A DNA stretch of 64,000 nucleotides. It comes from Streptomyces bungoensis. GTDB lineage: Bacteria; Actinomycetota; Actinomycetes; Streptomycetales; Streptomycetaceae. Below, piece by piece: positions 16,880 to 24,333 of this stretch. The notes under the pieces are model-generated. The model worked only from the letters and a program-made list of their open reading frames with translations, did not search any database and was not told the origin of the DNA. Location: assembly GCF_001514215.1 (NCBI RefSeq), contig NZ_KQ948864.1, positions 29,558-93,557 of the forward strand. Direction: 5' to 3'. The first letter of the stretch is position 1. Each line of letters starts with the position of its first letter. Made by a program: the position numbers and the translations under genes.

Positions 16880-17881
16880 TCACAGAGTGAAGCCGGCCGG
16901 GTAGGGATCCGACGGATCGAGCAGATACTGGGCGGTGCCGGTGATCCAGGCGCGGCCGGTCACGGAAGGCAGGACGGCCGGTCGGCCTCCGACCGTCGTC
17001 TCTTGCCTGATGCGCCCGATGAAACGGGAGCCGATGAACGACTCGTTGAGGAAGTCCTGGCCGATGGAGAGCTCTCCGCGGGCGTGCAGTTGCGCCATGC
17101 GGGCGCTGGTGCCGGTGCCGCAGGGAGATCGGTCGAACCATCCGGGGTGGATGGCCATGGCGTGCCGGGAGTGCTCCGCGGTCGATCCGGGGGCCTCGAG
17201 ATAGACGTGGTGGCAGACGTTGATCTCCGGGTTCTCCGGGTGGGCGACAGGCTTGTGCTTGTTGATCGCGTTCATGACGGCCAGCCCGGCGTCGAGCAGC
17301 CGCTGCTTCTGCGTCCGGTCGAAGGGAATGCCGAGGTCCTCGGTCCGGACGAAGGCGTAGAAGTTGCCGCCGTAGGCGATGTCGTAGCGCACCGCTCCGT
17401 AGCCGGGAACGTCGACGACCTGGTCGAGTGCGTGGCAGTACGACGCGACGTTTTCCAGGGTCACCGATTCGGCGTGCCCGTCACGGACCCGTACCCGTGC
17501 CGTGACCAGTCCGGCCGGGGTGTCCAGCCGGACGTGGGTCTCCGGCTCGATGACCTCGACCATGCCGGTTTCGACGAGGACCGTGGCGACACCTATGGTC
17601 CCGTGCCCGCACATCGGCAGGCAGCCCGATACCTCCACGAAGAGCACGCCGAAGTCGGCGTCCGGCCGGGTCGAAGGCTGCAGGACGGCGCCGGACATCG
17701 ACGCATGCCCGCGCGGCTCGCACATGAGCAGGGTGCGCAGGTGGTCGCGTTCCGCGACGAACCGCTGCCGCCTCTCGAACATCGTCGCCCCGGGAAGGAC
17801 GCCCACTCCGCCCGTGATCACGCGGGTCGGCATCCCCTCGGTGTGCGAGTCGACGGCGTGGTAGCACACGGTCGAGCGCAT
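16880..17881 (-). CDS. 4-hydroxyproline 2-epimerase (proline racemase family)
   Basis: A 333-residue protein. Both catalytic cysteines of the family are present: Cys91 in LPMCGHGTIG and Cys254 in RSPCGTGTSARM. That pair supports epimerase/racemase activity rather than trans-3-hydroxyproline dehydratase, which has Thr at the second site. The inferred reaction is trans-4-hydroxy-L-proline to cis-4-hydroxy-D-proline in the cytoplasm. It is the last intact gene of a leftward operon, two bases after the deaminase gene and downstream of the three-subunit dehydrogenase, an order that fits bacterial hydroxyproline degradation. Proline racemase activity cannot be excluded from sequence alone. Confidence 0.88.
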   Translation of the reverse strand: MRSTVCYHAVDSHTEGMPTRVITGGVGVLPGATMFERRQRFVAERDHLRTLLMCEPRGHASMSGAVLQPSTRPDADFGVLFVEVSGCLPMCGHGTIGVATVLVETGMVEVIEPETHVRLDTPAGLVTARVRVRDGHAESVTLENVASYCHALDQVVDVPGYGAVRYDIAYGGNFYAFVRTEDLGIPFDRTQKQRLLDAGLAVMNAINKHKPVAHPENPEINVCHHVYLEAPGSTAEHSRHAMAIHPGWFDRSPCGTGTSARMAQLHARGELSIGQDFLNESFIGSRFIGRIRQETTVGGRPAVLPSVTGRAWITGTAQYLLDPSDPYPAGFTL

Positions 17882-17883
17882 CG

Positions 17884-18780
17884 TCAGCTCACCCCGCTGT
17901 CGATGAGGGCCTGGGTGGCGGCGCGGACATCGGCCTCCGTCTCCGGGCCGAGCGGCTGCCGCGGTGGGCGGCACCGGCCGCCGGGGCGGCCGATCATCTC
18001 CTGGCCGAGCTTGATGGCCTGGACGAACTCCGTCTTGCTGTCCCATCGCAGCACCGGGTGGAGCTGACGGTAGAGCGGTAGCACCGTCTCCAGGTCTCCG
18101 GCGACCGAGGCGTTGTACAGGGCGAGGCATGCCTGAGGGAACACCTGCGGGTAGCCGGCGATCCAGCCCTTGGCACCGGCGAGACCGACTTCCAGGACGG
18201 TGTCGTCGGTGCCGATCATGAGGTCGAGTCCGGGGGCGAGTTCGGAGATCTCGTAGCAGCGCCGTACGTCGCCGGAGAACTCCTTGACGCCGACGATGAG
18301 ACCCTCGGCGTGCAGCTTGGCCAGCAGTTCCGGGCGCAGGTCGACCTTGGTGTCGATGGGGTTGTTGTACGCGGTGACCGGCAGGCCCACCGAGGCGACC
18401 AGTTCGAAGTGCTCCAGGACCGCACGGTCGTCGGCGCGGTAGGCGTTGGGCGGCAGGCACATGACGGCCTGGCAGCCCGCGTCCTTGGCGAACTGGGCGT
18501 GCCGTCTGGCTTCGACGCCGCCGTAGGCGCCGACGCCCGGCATCACGGTGAACCCGTCCGGAGCGTTGGCGACAGCCGTCTCCACGACGCGGTCGCGCTC
18601 CTCGTGGGTCAGTGTCTGGTATTCGCCGAGCGATCCGTTCGGCGCAACGCCGTGCAGCCCCTTTTCGGCGAGCCAGGCGACGCTCACCCCGTAGGCCTCG
18701 AAGTCGACCGTGAGGTCCTCGTTGAAGGGCAGACTGGTCGCGACGATGACGCCGTGCCAGGGCTTGCGGTTGTCGTTCAT
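17884..18780 (-). CDS. DapA-superfamily pyrroline-4-hydroxy-2-carboxylate deaminase (probable)
   Basis: A 298-residue TIM-barrel protein from the ATG at 18780, which follows GGAG; an upstream ATG at 18804 would overlap the preceding gene. The dihydrodipicolinate-synthase-like features are GVAPNGSLGEYQTLTHEERD, the Tyr of VTAYNNPIDTK and the Schiff-base Lys in LIVGVKEFSGD. In hydroxyproline operons this family converts delta-1-pyrroline-4-hydroxy-2-carboxylate, made by D-hydroxyproline dehydrogenase, to alpha-ketoglutarate semialdehyde and ammonia. The neighbours on both sides are the other enzymes of that route. The aldehyde dehydrogenase for the next step is not in this window. Confidence 0.82.
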   Translation of the reverse strand: MNDNRKPWHGVIVATSLPFNEDLTVDFEAYGVSVAWLAEKGLHGVAPNGSLGEYQTLTHEERDRVVETAVANAPDGFTVMPGVGAYGGVEARRHAQFAKDAGCQAVMCLPPNAYRADDRAVLEHFELVASVGLPVTAYNNPIDTKVDLRPELLAKLHAEGLIVGVKEFSGDVRRCYEISELAPGLDLMIGTDDTVLEVGLAGAKGWIAGYPQVFPQACLALYNASVAGDLETVLPLYRQLHPVLRWDSKTEFVQAIKLGQEMIGRPGGRCRPPRQPLGPETEADVRAATQALIDSGVS

Positions 18781-18800
18781 GCAGGCTCCTTGTCCGGTTT

Positions 18801-20225
18801 TCACTGTTGTTCATCGAGGTCGGCGAGCGCACCGAGGGTGACGGGCGTCGCGACGAGTCGTTCCGCGGGCGTGTAGACCTGGTTCTGCGAGGTGAGGCAG
18901 TGCACGGCCGGTCCGCACATCCGTCCTTGGCACCAGCCCATGCCGGCCCGGGTCAGCTGCTTGACCTGCCGGTGATCGTGTGCGCCGCCCTCGGTGCAGG
19001 CGGTGCGGACCGCGCCCGCGGTCACCTCCTCGCAGCGGCATACGACGGTCTCGTCGGTGAGCCACGAGGACCATGCCGCCGGGATCGGATGGGCAAGGGC
19101 CATCGCCCGGGCGAAGGCCCGTTGCCTGGCTACGGTTGCGCGCACTGCGACCAGGCGCCGGTTGCCCAGCACCGCGGCCGATCCGGAATCGGTGAGGGCG
19201 GATTGTGCGGCAAGGTGTCCCTCGCCCACTGCGAGTGCCGCTCCACCCACACCGCACGCCTCGCCCGCGGCGTAGAGACCGGGGACGCTTGTGCGCTGTC
19301 CGCCGTCGACGGCGACGACCGCGTTGCCGTCCGCGGAGTTGGTGAGGTCGCAGCCCAGGGGGATGAGCAGGTCGAGTTGAGGCGTGAAGCCCCAGCCGAC
19401 GCCGACGGCATCGACCTCGATCCGCCGCTCCGTGCCCGGGCGCGGGCTGCCGTCGGACGCCACGGCGGCGATCCGGACCGCTGTCACCCGGTCGCCTCCT
19501 TCCGCGCCGGTGATCGCCGTGCGCGGGCGGACCCGAATGCGGTGTCGGGCGAGCCCGAAGGCGTAGCCGGCTCCTTCGGCCCACTTGCCGGGGTTGCGCA
19601 GAACGGGGAGCGGATGACGCAGCCATGCCAGCGGGTTGCCCGCCTCGCACACCGTGACCACCTCGACGCCGCGCGCCGCGAGGCCGGCAGCCACCGGCAG
19701 CAGGAACGGCCCGGTCCCGCCCAGTGCCACGCGGCTCCCGGCCGTGACGCCCCCTCCTTTCAGTAGCGCCTGCAGGCCGCCGATGGTGAGCACACCCGGC
19801 AAGTCCCAGCCTTGGAAAGGCAGTTGCCGGTCGTAGGCCCCGGTCGCCACGAGCAGCCTGGGCGCGTGCAGGGTCACGGCGCTCTCCCGCGGCGCGTCTC
19901 GCCTGTCGACCGCGTGGACCGCGAATCCGTCGCCTTCCCGGACGGCGGACCACACGTGATGCGCCAGGCGCAGGTCGAGCCGTCCCGCCTTCCGGGCCAT
20001 CGACAGTTCGCGCGAGAGGGCGCGGTACTCGCGCAGTCCGTGATGGAGATCGTCGGTCGGAATCGCTGATCGCGCGTGCTGTGGCGGGTGCCGCCAGAAC
20101 TGGCCGCCGACGGCGGTGCCGGAGTCCACCTGCGCCACGCGCAGCCCGCCGGCCAGGGCTGTTGCCGCCGCGGCCATGCCGGCCGGGCCCGCGCCCACGA
20201 TGATGATGTCGCTTGGTCTACCCAT
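18801..20225 (-). CDS. D-hydroxyproline dehydrogenase, FAD/NAD(P)-binding subunit with [2Fe-2S] domain
   Basis: A 474-residue protein. An N-terminal dinucleotide site (IIVGAGPAGMAAAATALAGG) and a second nucleotide-binding site (RVALGGTGPFLLPVAAGLAA) mark a pyridine-nucleotide-disulphide oxidoreductase fold. The C-terminus carries a BFD-like iron-sulphur region with Cys in ETVVCRCEEVT and WCQGRMCGPAVHC. This is the alpha-type subunit of heterotrimeric D-hydroxyproline dehydrogenases and opine/sarcosine oxidase-like enzymes. It starts 8 bases inside the small ferredoxin-like subunit gene, so translation is probably coupled. It is predicted to pass electrons from the beta subunit to an acceptor. 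Confidence 0.85.
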   Translation of the reverse strand: MGRPSDIIIVGAGPAGMAAAATALAGGLRVAQVDSGTAVGGQFWRHPPQHARSAIPTDDLHHGLREYRALSRELSMARKAGRLDLRLAHHVWSAVREGDGFAVHAVDRRDAPRESAVTLHAPRLLVATGAYDRQLPFQGWDLPGVLTIGGLQALLKGGGVTAGSRVALGGTGPFLLPVAAGLAARGVEVVTVCEAGNPLAWLRHPLPVLRNPGKWAEGAGYAFGLARHRIRVRPRTAITGAEGGDRVTAVRIAAVASDGSPRPGTERRIEVDAVGVGWGFTPQLDLLIPLGCDLTNSADGNAVVAVDGGQRTSVPGLYAAGEACGVGGAALAVGEGHLAAQSALTDSGSAAVLGNRRLVAVRATVARQRAFARAMALAHPIPAAWSSWLTDETVVCRCEEVTAGAVRTACTEGGAHDHRQVKQLTRAGMGWCQGRMCGPAVHCLTSQNQVYTPAERLVATPVTLGALADLDEQQ

Positions 20226-20472
20226 CGCCGTCCCTCCCGGTCGTCACGGCCATGCCCGGGCGCGCCGGCACCAGACAGGCGCGCTGGCCGCCGGCTCCGT
20301 CGATGGTTACCAGGCAGTCGAAGCAGACGCCGATGCCGCAGAAGACACCGCGCGGGCGGTGCTGGACGCGGGTGGTGCGCCAGGCGACCCGGCCCGCGGC
20401 GACCAGAGCGGCGGCGACGGTCTGTCCCTCGATGAAAGGCAGGAGCTCGCCGTCGATGATGATCTCGCTCAT
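20218..20472 (-). CDS. Small [2Fe-2S] subunit of D-hydroxyproline dehydrogenase
   Basis: An 84-residue ferredoxin-like protein. The cluster ligands are the Cys residues of RGVFCGIGVCFDCLVTIDG and GQRACLVPA, in the spacing of the HcnA/sarcosine-oxidase-type plant ferredoxin fold. Its ATG overlaps the TGA of the beta-subunit gene (ATGA at 20469-20472), and its end overlaps the alpha-subunit start. It links the FAD subunits electronically within the trimer. Confidence 0.85.
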   Translation of the reverse strand: MSEIIIDGELLPFIEGQTVAAALVAAGRVAWRTTRVQHRPRGVFCGIGVCFDCLVTIDGAGGQRACLVPARPGMAVTTGRDGDG

Positions 20473-21635
20473 TGCGGCGCACCTCCGGAGGTGAAGAAGC
20501 GGTCGGGTAGAAGACCGGTGTGTGCCGCCGGATCGGCGCCGCGCCAGGGACGGCCGAGCAGGTGGGCGGTCACGAGCGCGCCGGTCGCGGGGGCGAGGCC
20601 GATCCCCGCCCCTTCGTGACCGCAGGCGTGGACGACCCCCGTCACCCGCGGGTCGGGGCCGACGACCGGCAGGTGGTCCGGGCAGTACGGCCGAAAGCCT
20701 CGGTAGGCGCGGATCAGGTGCACCTCGCGCAGGAAGGGGAACAGCCGGCAGGCCTGTACCGCGAGCCGGGCGACCACGGCGGTGTTCATCGTGGTGTCGA
20801 AGCCGACGCGTTCGCGGCTGGCGCCGATGAGGATGGTGCCGCCGCGCGTGCCCTCCACGACGCACGAGGTCTCCAGTCCGGCGTCGGACGAGGCGACGTT
20901 CGCGACGTAGTCCGCCGAGTAGACCTTGTGCCGGACCACCACCGGCAGCGGCTCGGTCACCAGGACGAAGCCTCGGCGCGGCAGCACCTCGACGGGAGCG
21001 CCGAGCCGGCGGCCGACCTCGCCGCCCCAGGTCCCGGCGGCATTGACGACGGCGTCGGCGGGCAGGACCTCGCCGGCCCCCATCCGGACACCGGTGACCC
21101 GGCCGGCCCCACCGGTCACGGCGCCGACGACCTCCCCTGTATGAAGGCGCGCGCCGCGCCGCACGGCGGCGCGTAGCAGCGCGGCCGTCGCGAGAACCGG
21201 CTGAACCTGGGCGTCCTGCGAGTACAGGACGCCGCCGCGAAGTCCGGGGGTGATGAGGGGCTCGACCTCGCGGAGCCGGGTGACCGGCTCGATGTGGACG
21301 CCGGCCGCTGCCTGCCGTGCGGCGAAAGCGTGAAGCGCCGCGAGGCCTTCGGCTGTGCCGGCGACGACCAAGCCGCCCTTGGGCTCGAGCTCGAAGGATG
21401 CCGGACCGAGTTCCTGACCGATCTCCTCCCACAGCGTGCGACTCAGGCGGGCCAGGTCGAGTTCAGGGCCGGGTTCCTTGTCGGAGAGAAGGATGTTGCC
21501 CTCTCCCCGGCTTGTCGTCCCGGCACCCACAGGTCCACGGTCGACGACGGCGACGTCCATACCCGCCGAGGCTGCATGGAAGGCGCACGCGGCGCCGACG
21601 ACGCCCGCGCCCACGACGACGACCTTCAGGGTCAC
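20469..21635 (-). CDS. D-hydroxyproline dehydrogenase catalytic FAD subunit (DAO family)
   Basis: A protein of 388 residues from the GTG at 21635, chosen because AGAAGGGGGAG lies just upstream; an in-frame ATG at 21668 would run through the putative operator. The N-terminal FAD site is VVVVGAGVVGAACAFHAASA, followed by the DAO/glycine-oxidase-type body (TTSRGEGNILLSDKEPGPEL) and the closing FAD motif VVHACGHEGAGIGLAPATGA. It should oxidise cis-4-hydroxy-D-proline to the pyrroline product. As first gene of the operon it lies directly behind the shared GntR-type site. Sarcosine or glycine oxidation is an alternative, but the epimerase and deaminase genes favour hydroxyproline. Confidence 0.85.
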   Translation of the reverse strand: MTLKVVVVGAGVVGAACAFHAASAGMDVAVVDRGPVGAGTTSRGEGNILLSDKEPGPELDLARLSRTLWEEIGQELGPASFELEPKGGLVVAGTAEGLAALHAFAARQAAAGVHIEPVTRLREVEPLITPGLRGGVLYSQDAQVQPVLATAALLRAAVRRGARLHTGEVVGAVTGGAGRVTGVRMGAGEVLPADAVVNAAGTWGGEVGRRLGAPVEVLPRRGFVLVTEPLPVVVRHKVYSADYVANVASSDAGLETSCVVEGTRGGTILIGASRERVGFDTTMNTAVVARLAVQACRLFPFLREVHLIRAYRGFRPYCPDHLPVVGPDPRVTGVVHACGHEGAGIGLAPATGALVTAHLLGRPWRGADPAAHTGLLPDRFFTSGGAPQ

Positions 21636-21647
21636 CGACTCCCCCTT

Positions 21648-21670
21648 CTGTGCAATGTCACATGCCATTG
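21648..21670 (-). promoter_or_regulatory. Putative GntR operator of the hydroxyproline operon
   Basis: On the minus strand GTGACATTGCACAG (21661-21648) matches the GntR gene's upstream GTGACATTGTATAG at 12 of 14 positions. It overlaps an inverted repeat CAATG-N8-CATTG (21670-21653). It lies between a TATAGC-like -10 element (about 21675-21680) and the ribosome binding site, as expected for a repressor site. Confidence 0.45.
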
Positions 21671-21898
21671 CTTAGGCTATAGACCCGAGCGACCCGAGAC
21701 AACGACAAGTTCTGCGTGACTTTGTCGAGACGTCGTTTCGAACGGACAAGCGCAGGGAGCACTGTGATACTGACTCGAAACTCGATCGTGGCCGGCCATG
21801 ACGTCGCCGGGTACGGGGGAAGCGTGGCGCGCCTTCGAAGCCGCGACCGATGAGCCCCGAGGCCCCCAACTGCGGGACGCCTCACCCGACCTCGTCGC

Positions 21899-22026
21899 TC
21901 AGGCCGCACAGCAGGCCGCCTCAGTCGCGCGGGTCTTCTTCCCGACCGGGGTGAGCGCGGTGGCGTGGTGTTCGCCCTTACCGACGTCCAGGCCGAGGTA
22001 GACGTCGATGTCGCCAGTTCGATCAC
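21899..22026 (-). mobile_element. IS110-family transposase N-terminal fragment
   Basis: A short leftward frame, GDIDVYLGLDVGKGEHHATA then LTPVGKK, matches the first catalytic Asp region of IS110-type DEDD transposases. A stop at 21899 ends it after about 40 codons, and the rest of the transposase is absent. Confidence 0.6.
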
Positions 22027-22109
22027 GTGCCGGGTCCTCCGGTCGTACTCGTCCGGCCTGCCACGGCACTTGGCTTCCTCGATGTCAGTGTCGTCGCTGT
22101 TCCAGGCCC

Positions 22110-22360
22110 AGCGGTCGAGATCGTCGGGAGGTGGCGCGGCGGCTCGATGAGGAGGATGGCGGCTGCGCGGACGATGGCGGCGGCTTGTTCGAGTCAGTCG
22201 GCGAGATCTTGCGCCGGGCCACTGAGGGCGATGCCGTTACTGCCGGTCCAGATGGCGATAGCGAGTTCGCCGGGGTCGACGGTAGCGCCGCGATGTCCTC
22301 GCCGGGGAACAGGAGTTGCGCGCCGCTGGTGATGTCGGGCCATTCGAGTCGGTTGGACAT
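22110..22360 (-). pseudogene. Small unrecognised protein gene with a frameshift
   Basis: The frame starting at the ATG at 22360 (LEWPDITSGAQLLFPGEDIA, then ALPSTPA) appears to continue one frame over as GELAIAIWTGSNGIALSGPA and QDLADWLEQAAAIVRAAAIL. Together they would make a protein of about 75 residues. I do not recognise the family. The shift lies near 22265. Confidence 0.35.
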
Positions 22361-22389
22361 GTAGGGGTGCCTCGAGTCTGTTCATCACC

Positions 22390-22572
22390 GTGCTCGTGCT
22401 CGTCCTGTGCGTTGCGCTGCTCCTGGTCGTCGTCGACCTGGCCGTGGTCGTCGGCCTCGGCTACGTCGTTCACCGCCGTCCGGCGCTCGCGGTGCCGGTC
22501 GGAGTTTCCCTCACTGCCGCCGGTGTCCTCATCACCGCCACGGTCGGCATTCTCCAGGCCGCCGTGTCGTGA
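22390..22572 (+). CDS. Small predicted membrane protein
   Basis: A protein of about 60 residues with two hydrophobic helices (LVLVLCVALLLVVVDLAVVV and VGVSLTAAGVLITATVGILQ) separated by a short HRRP loop. A GTG at 22390 is the assumed start; codons upstream (CTG TTC ATC ACC) remain open, and no clear ribosome binding site decides. Small two-helix proteins of this kind are frequent in Streptomyces plasmids and integrative elements, which fits the IS-rich surroundings. Function is unknown. Confidence 0.45.
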   Translation: MLVLVLCVALLLVVVDLAVVVGLGYVVHRRPALAVPVGVSLTAAGVLITATVGILQAAVS

Positions 22573-22720
22573 CCGGACGCCGTACCGGGGAAAGGGCTGT
22601 GGGGACCCGGCGGGACCGGGCCGGTACCGCCGGGGAACTTGCCAGGGAAGTAGTCGGCACGTCGAAGCGTCCGGAATCAGGGCGATGAACTGGGATTTGA
22701 TAGGCCCCGGGACGACGTCC

Positions 22721-22740
22721 GGCGCGACCCGGGACGCGAC
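22721..22740 (+). repeat. Left copy of 20-bp direct repeat flanking the IS481 derivative
   Basis: GGCGCGACCCGGGACGCGAC abuts the left inverted repeat; GGCGGGACCCGGGATGCGAC at 23492-23511 abuts the right one. The two copies agree at 18 of 20 positions. Confidence 0.7.
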
Positions 22741-23491
22741 CTAGGTGTGCTGTCCCGGGACGTTGGTGACACGCGGCCTGGGTGCTTGAACAGGTGAGGG
22801 CCTTCTGGGTTCGGTGTGGATTGCGAAGTCTGCACCGACGTCCAGGAGGCCCTCGTGTCCCACCGTAATGCCCCGCTGACTCCGACCGGCAGGCTGCGTC
22901 TGGCCCGGTGTGTCGTCGACGACGGCTGGCCGCTGCGCCGGGCCGCGGAACGTTTCCAGGTCAGCCACACCACCGCCGCACGCTGGGCGGGCCGTTACCG
23001 GCAGCACGGCGAGGCGGGCATGCGGGACCGCTCCAGCCGCCCGCACCGTCAGCCGCGCCGGACACCGGCCCAGATGGAGGCACACGTCGTGCGGCTGCGG
23101 CGAGAACACCGCATCGGCCCGCTGCGGCTGGCCGCCCGATGCGGCATCGCTGCCTCCACCGCACACCGCATCCTCATGCGGCACGGTCTGCCCGTCCTGG
23201 CCATCCTGGACCGGGCCACCGGCGAACCCGTCCGCCCCTACGAACGCTCCCGGCCCGGTCAGCCCCCGCTGGACCAGGACCTGGCGGCCCCAGACCAACG
23301 GCAAGGTCGAACGCTTCCACCGCACCCTGCTCGAAGAATGGGCCTACATCCAGCCCTACACCTCAGACAGCGAACGTCAGGCAGCGTTTCCCGGCTGGCT
23401 GGACTGGTACAACTACCACCGACCCCACACCGGCATCGGCGGCCACACCCCAGCCAGCCGCGTCACCAACCTGTCCTGACAGCACACCTAG
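22741..23491 (+). mobile_element. Internally deleted IS481-family element with terminal inverted repeats
   Basis: The left end (22741-22770, beginning CTAGGTGTGCTGTC and ending GTTGGTGAC) is matched in inverted orientation by the right end (23462-23491). The two ends of the 30-bp repeats are intact, with a mismatched centre. The 751-bp length is well short of a usual IS481-type element because part of the transposase gene is missing. With intact ends it could be mobilised by a related transposase. Confidence 0.8.
22855..23479 (+). pseudogene. IS481 transposase with internal deletion
   Basis: A GTG at 22855 opens a frame with the IS481 N-terminal HTH (LARCVVDDGWPLRRAAERFQ, VSHTTAARWAGRYRQHGEAG, MRDRSSRPHRQPRRTP). 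After ERSRPGQ the frame changes and the sequence jumps to the last part of the integrase core (NGKVERFHRTLLEEWAYIQP, WYNYHRPHTGIGGHTPASRV). The central DDE segment with two catalytic Asp residues is deleted, roughly 300 bp, so it is not functional. Confidence 0.8.
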
Positions 23492-23511
23492 GGCGGGACC
23501 CGGGATGCGAC
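23492..23511 (+). repeat. Right copy of 20-bp direct repeat flanking the IS481 derivative
   Basis: GGCGGGACCCGGGATGCGAC directly follows the right inverted repeat and matches the copy at 22721-22740 with two mismatches. Confidence 0.7.
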
Positions 23512-23654
23512 TTGAGAGCTCGTTACGGAATGAGCCGTCCGCGACTGGTCGGGTTTCCTGCCCGTCCCTCTGTCCCGGCGCCGCAACCTACCCGTCGCCG
23601 ACCGTTGGCCACCGGTCTTGGATAGGCTGCGTGGGGAGCCTTTCAGGAGGGGTC

Positions 23655-23858
23655 ATGGCGAAGGTCACCATCAGTCTGGACAGCGATCTGGCTATCGAGG
23701 TAATGCTGCTGGCTGGTACCAGGAGTCCGCAGGACGCTGTCGAGTTGATCGTCCGGGACTACCTGGCACGGGGTCACCGCACCGAGGCTCGTACCGGTAA
23801 CGTCGCCGACCAGGATCGCCTCGCCGATCGGCGGTCCGCGCCGGAAGAAGGCCGATGA
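23655..23858 (+). CDS. VapB-like ribbon-helix-helix antitoxin, orphan
   Basis: A 67-residue protein with a strong AGGAGG at 23646. The opening KVTISLDSDLAIEVMLLAGT and PQDAVELIVRDYLARGHRTE match VapB-type (DUF2191-like) antitoxins, which bind DNA as dimers and neutralise a PIN-domain RNase. The expected toxin frame would start at the overlapping ATG near 23854, but that frame runs only 13 codons before a stop, and a transposase fragment follows. The partner toxin is therefore lost or elsewhere. Confidence 0.65.
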   Translation: MAKVTISLDSDLAIEVMLLAGTRSPQDAVELIVRDYLARGHRTEARTGNVADQDRLADRRSAPEEGR

Positions 23859-23922
23859 GCACTTCGGGTGAGATCGGCGTGTCGGCTGGTGGTTGAGGGT
23901 CCTTCTGGGCAGGGTCCGGCTG

Positions 23923-24120
23923 GTGTCTATTGATCTTGTTTCCGACGACTTTTGGGAGCGAACAGCTCCACTGCTGCCAGAGCGGCCGCCCCGACGTCAC
24001 CGTCATCCCGGACGGCTGCCGGTGCCGGACCGGGTTGCGGTGGCGGGCATCGTGTACGTGCTGCGCAAGGCAGTGGCCTGGTGCGACGTGCGAGTCCAGG
24101 TCGTGGGCTGCTCGGGGTGA
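23923..24120 (+). mobile_element. IS5-family transposase N-terminal fragment
   Basis: A GTG at 23923 opens LVSDDFWERTAPLLPERPPR, then GRLPVPDRVAVAGIVYVLRK and RVQVVGCSG, a DUF4096-type N-terminus of IS5-family transposases. It stops after 65 codons. Sequence from 24121 to about 24330 is degenerate. Confidence 0.65.
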
Positions 24121-24333
24121 CCTGACTGGCGCTGGCGGCTGGCCGCGGCGGGCGACGCCTTCGCCATGAGGGTGCTGGCCGCCGCGGGTGGGCCCGAGGG
24201 CAGCAATGGCGTCTGCTGCTCAGGCCGCCGGGCCCAGATCGCTGCTGTTGCTCGCCAGGCGGGTCAGGCGGCGGGTCATCAGGATGATCGCCTCCTAGGT
24301 GCTCAATGTCTCCGTGTGCTGGCGGCGGAGGGG

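Noticed and set aside
16880..21635. Hydroxyproline operon as a supplier of the proline unit of the PBD
   Set aside because: The cluster encodes the full tyrosine-derived alkylproline pathway, and the operon is catabolic, separated by IS debris and carries a different operator motif.
24225..24300. Minus-strand scrap EAIILMTRRLTRLASNSSD resembling an IS5-type transposase C-terminus
   Set aside because: Too short (about 25 codons, with a stop just upstream) to call with confidence; it may be a remnant related to the nearby IS5 fragment.
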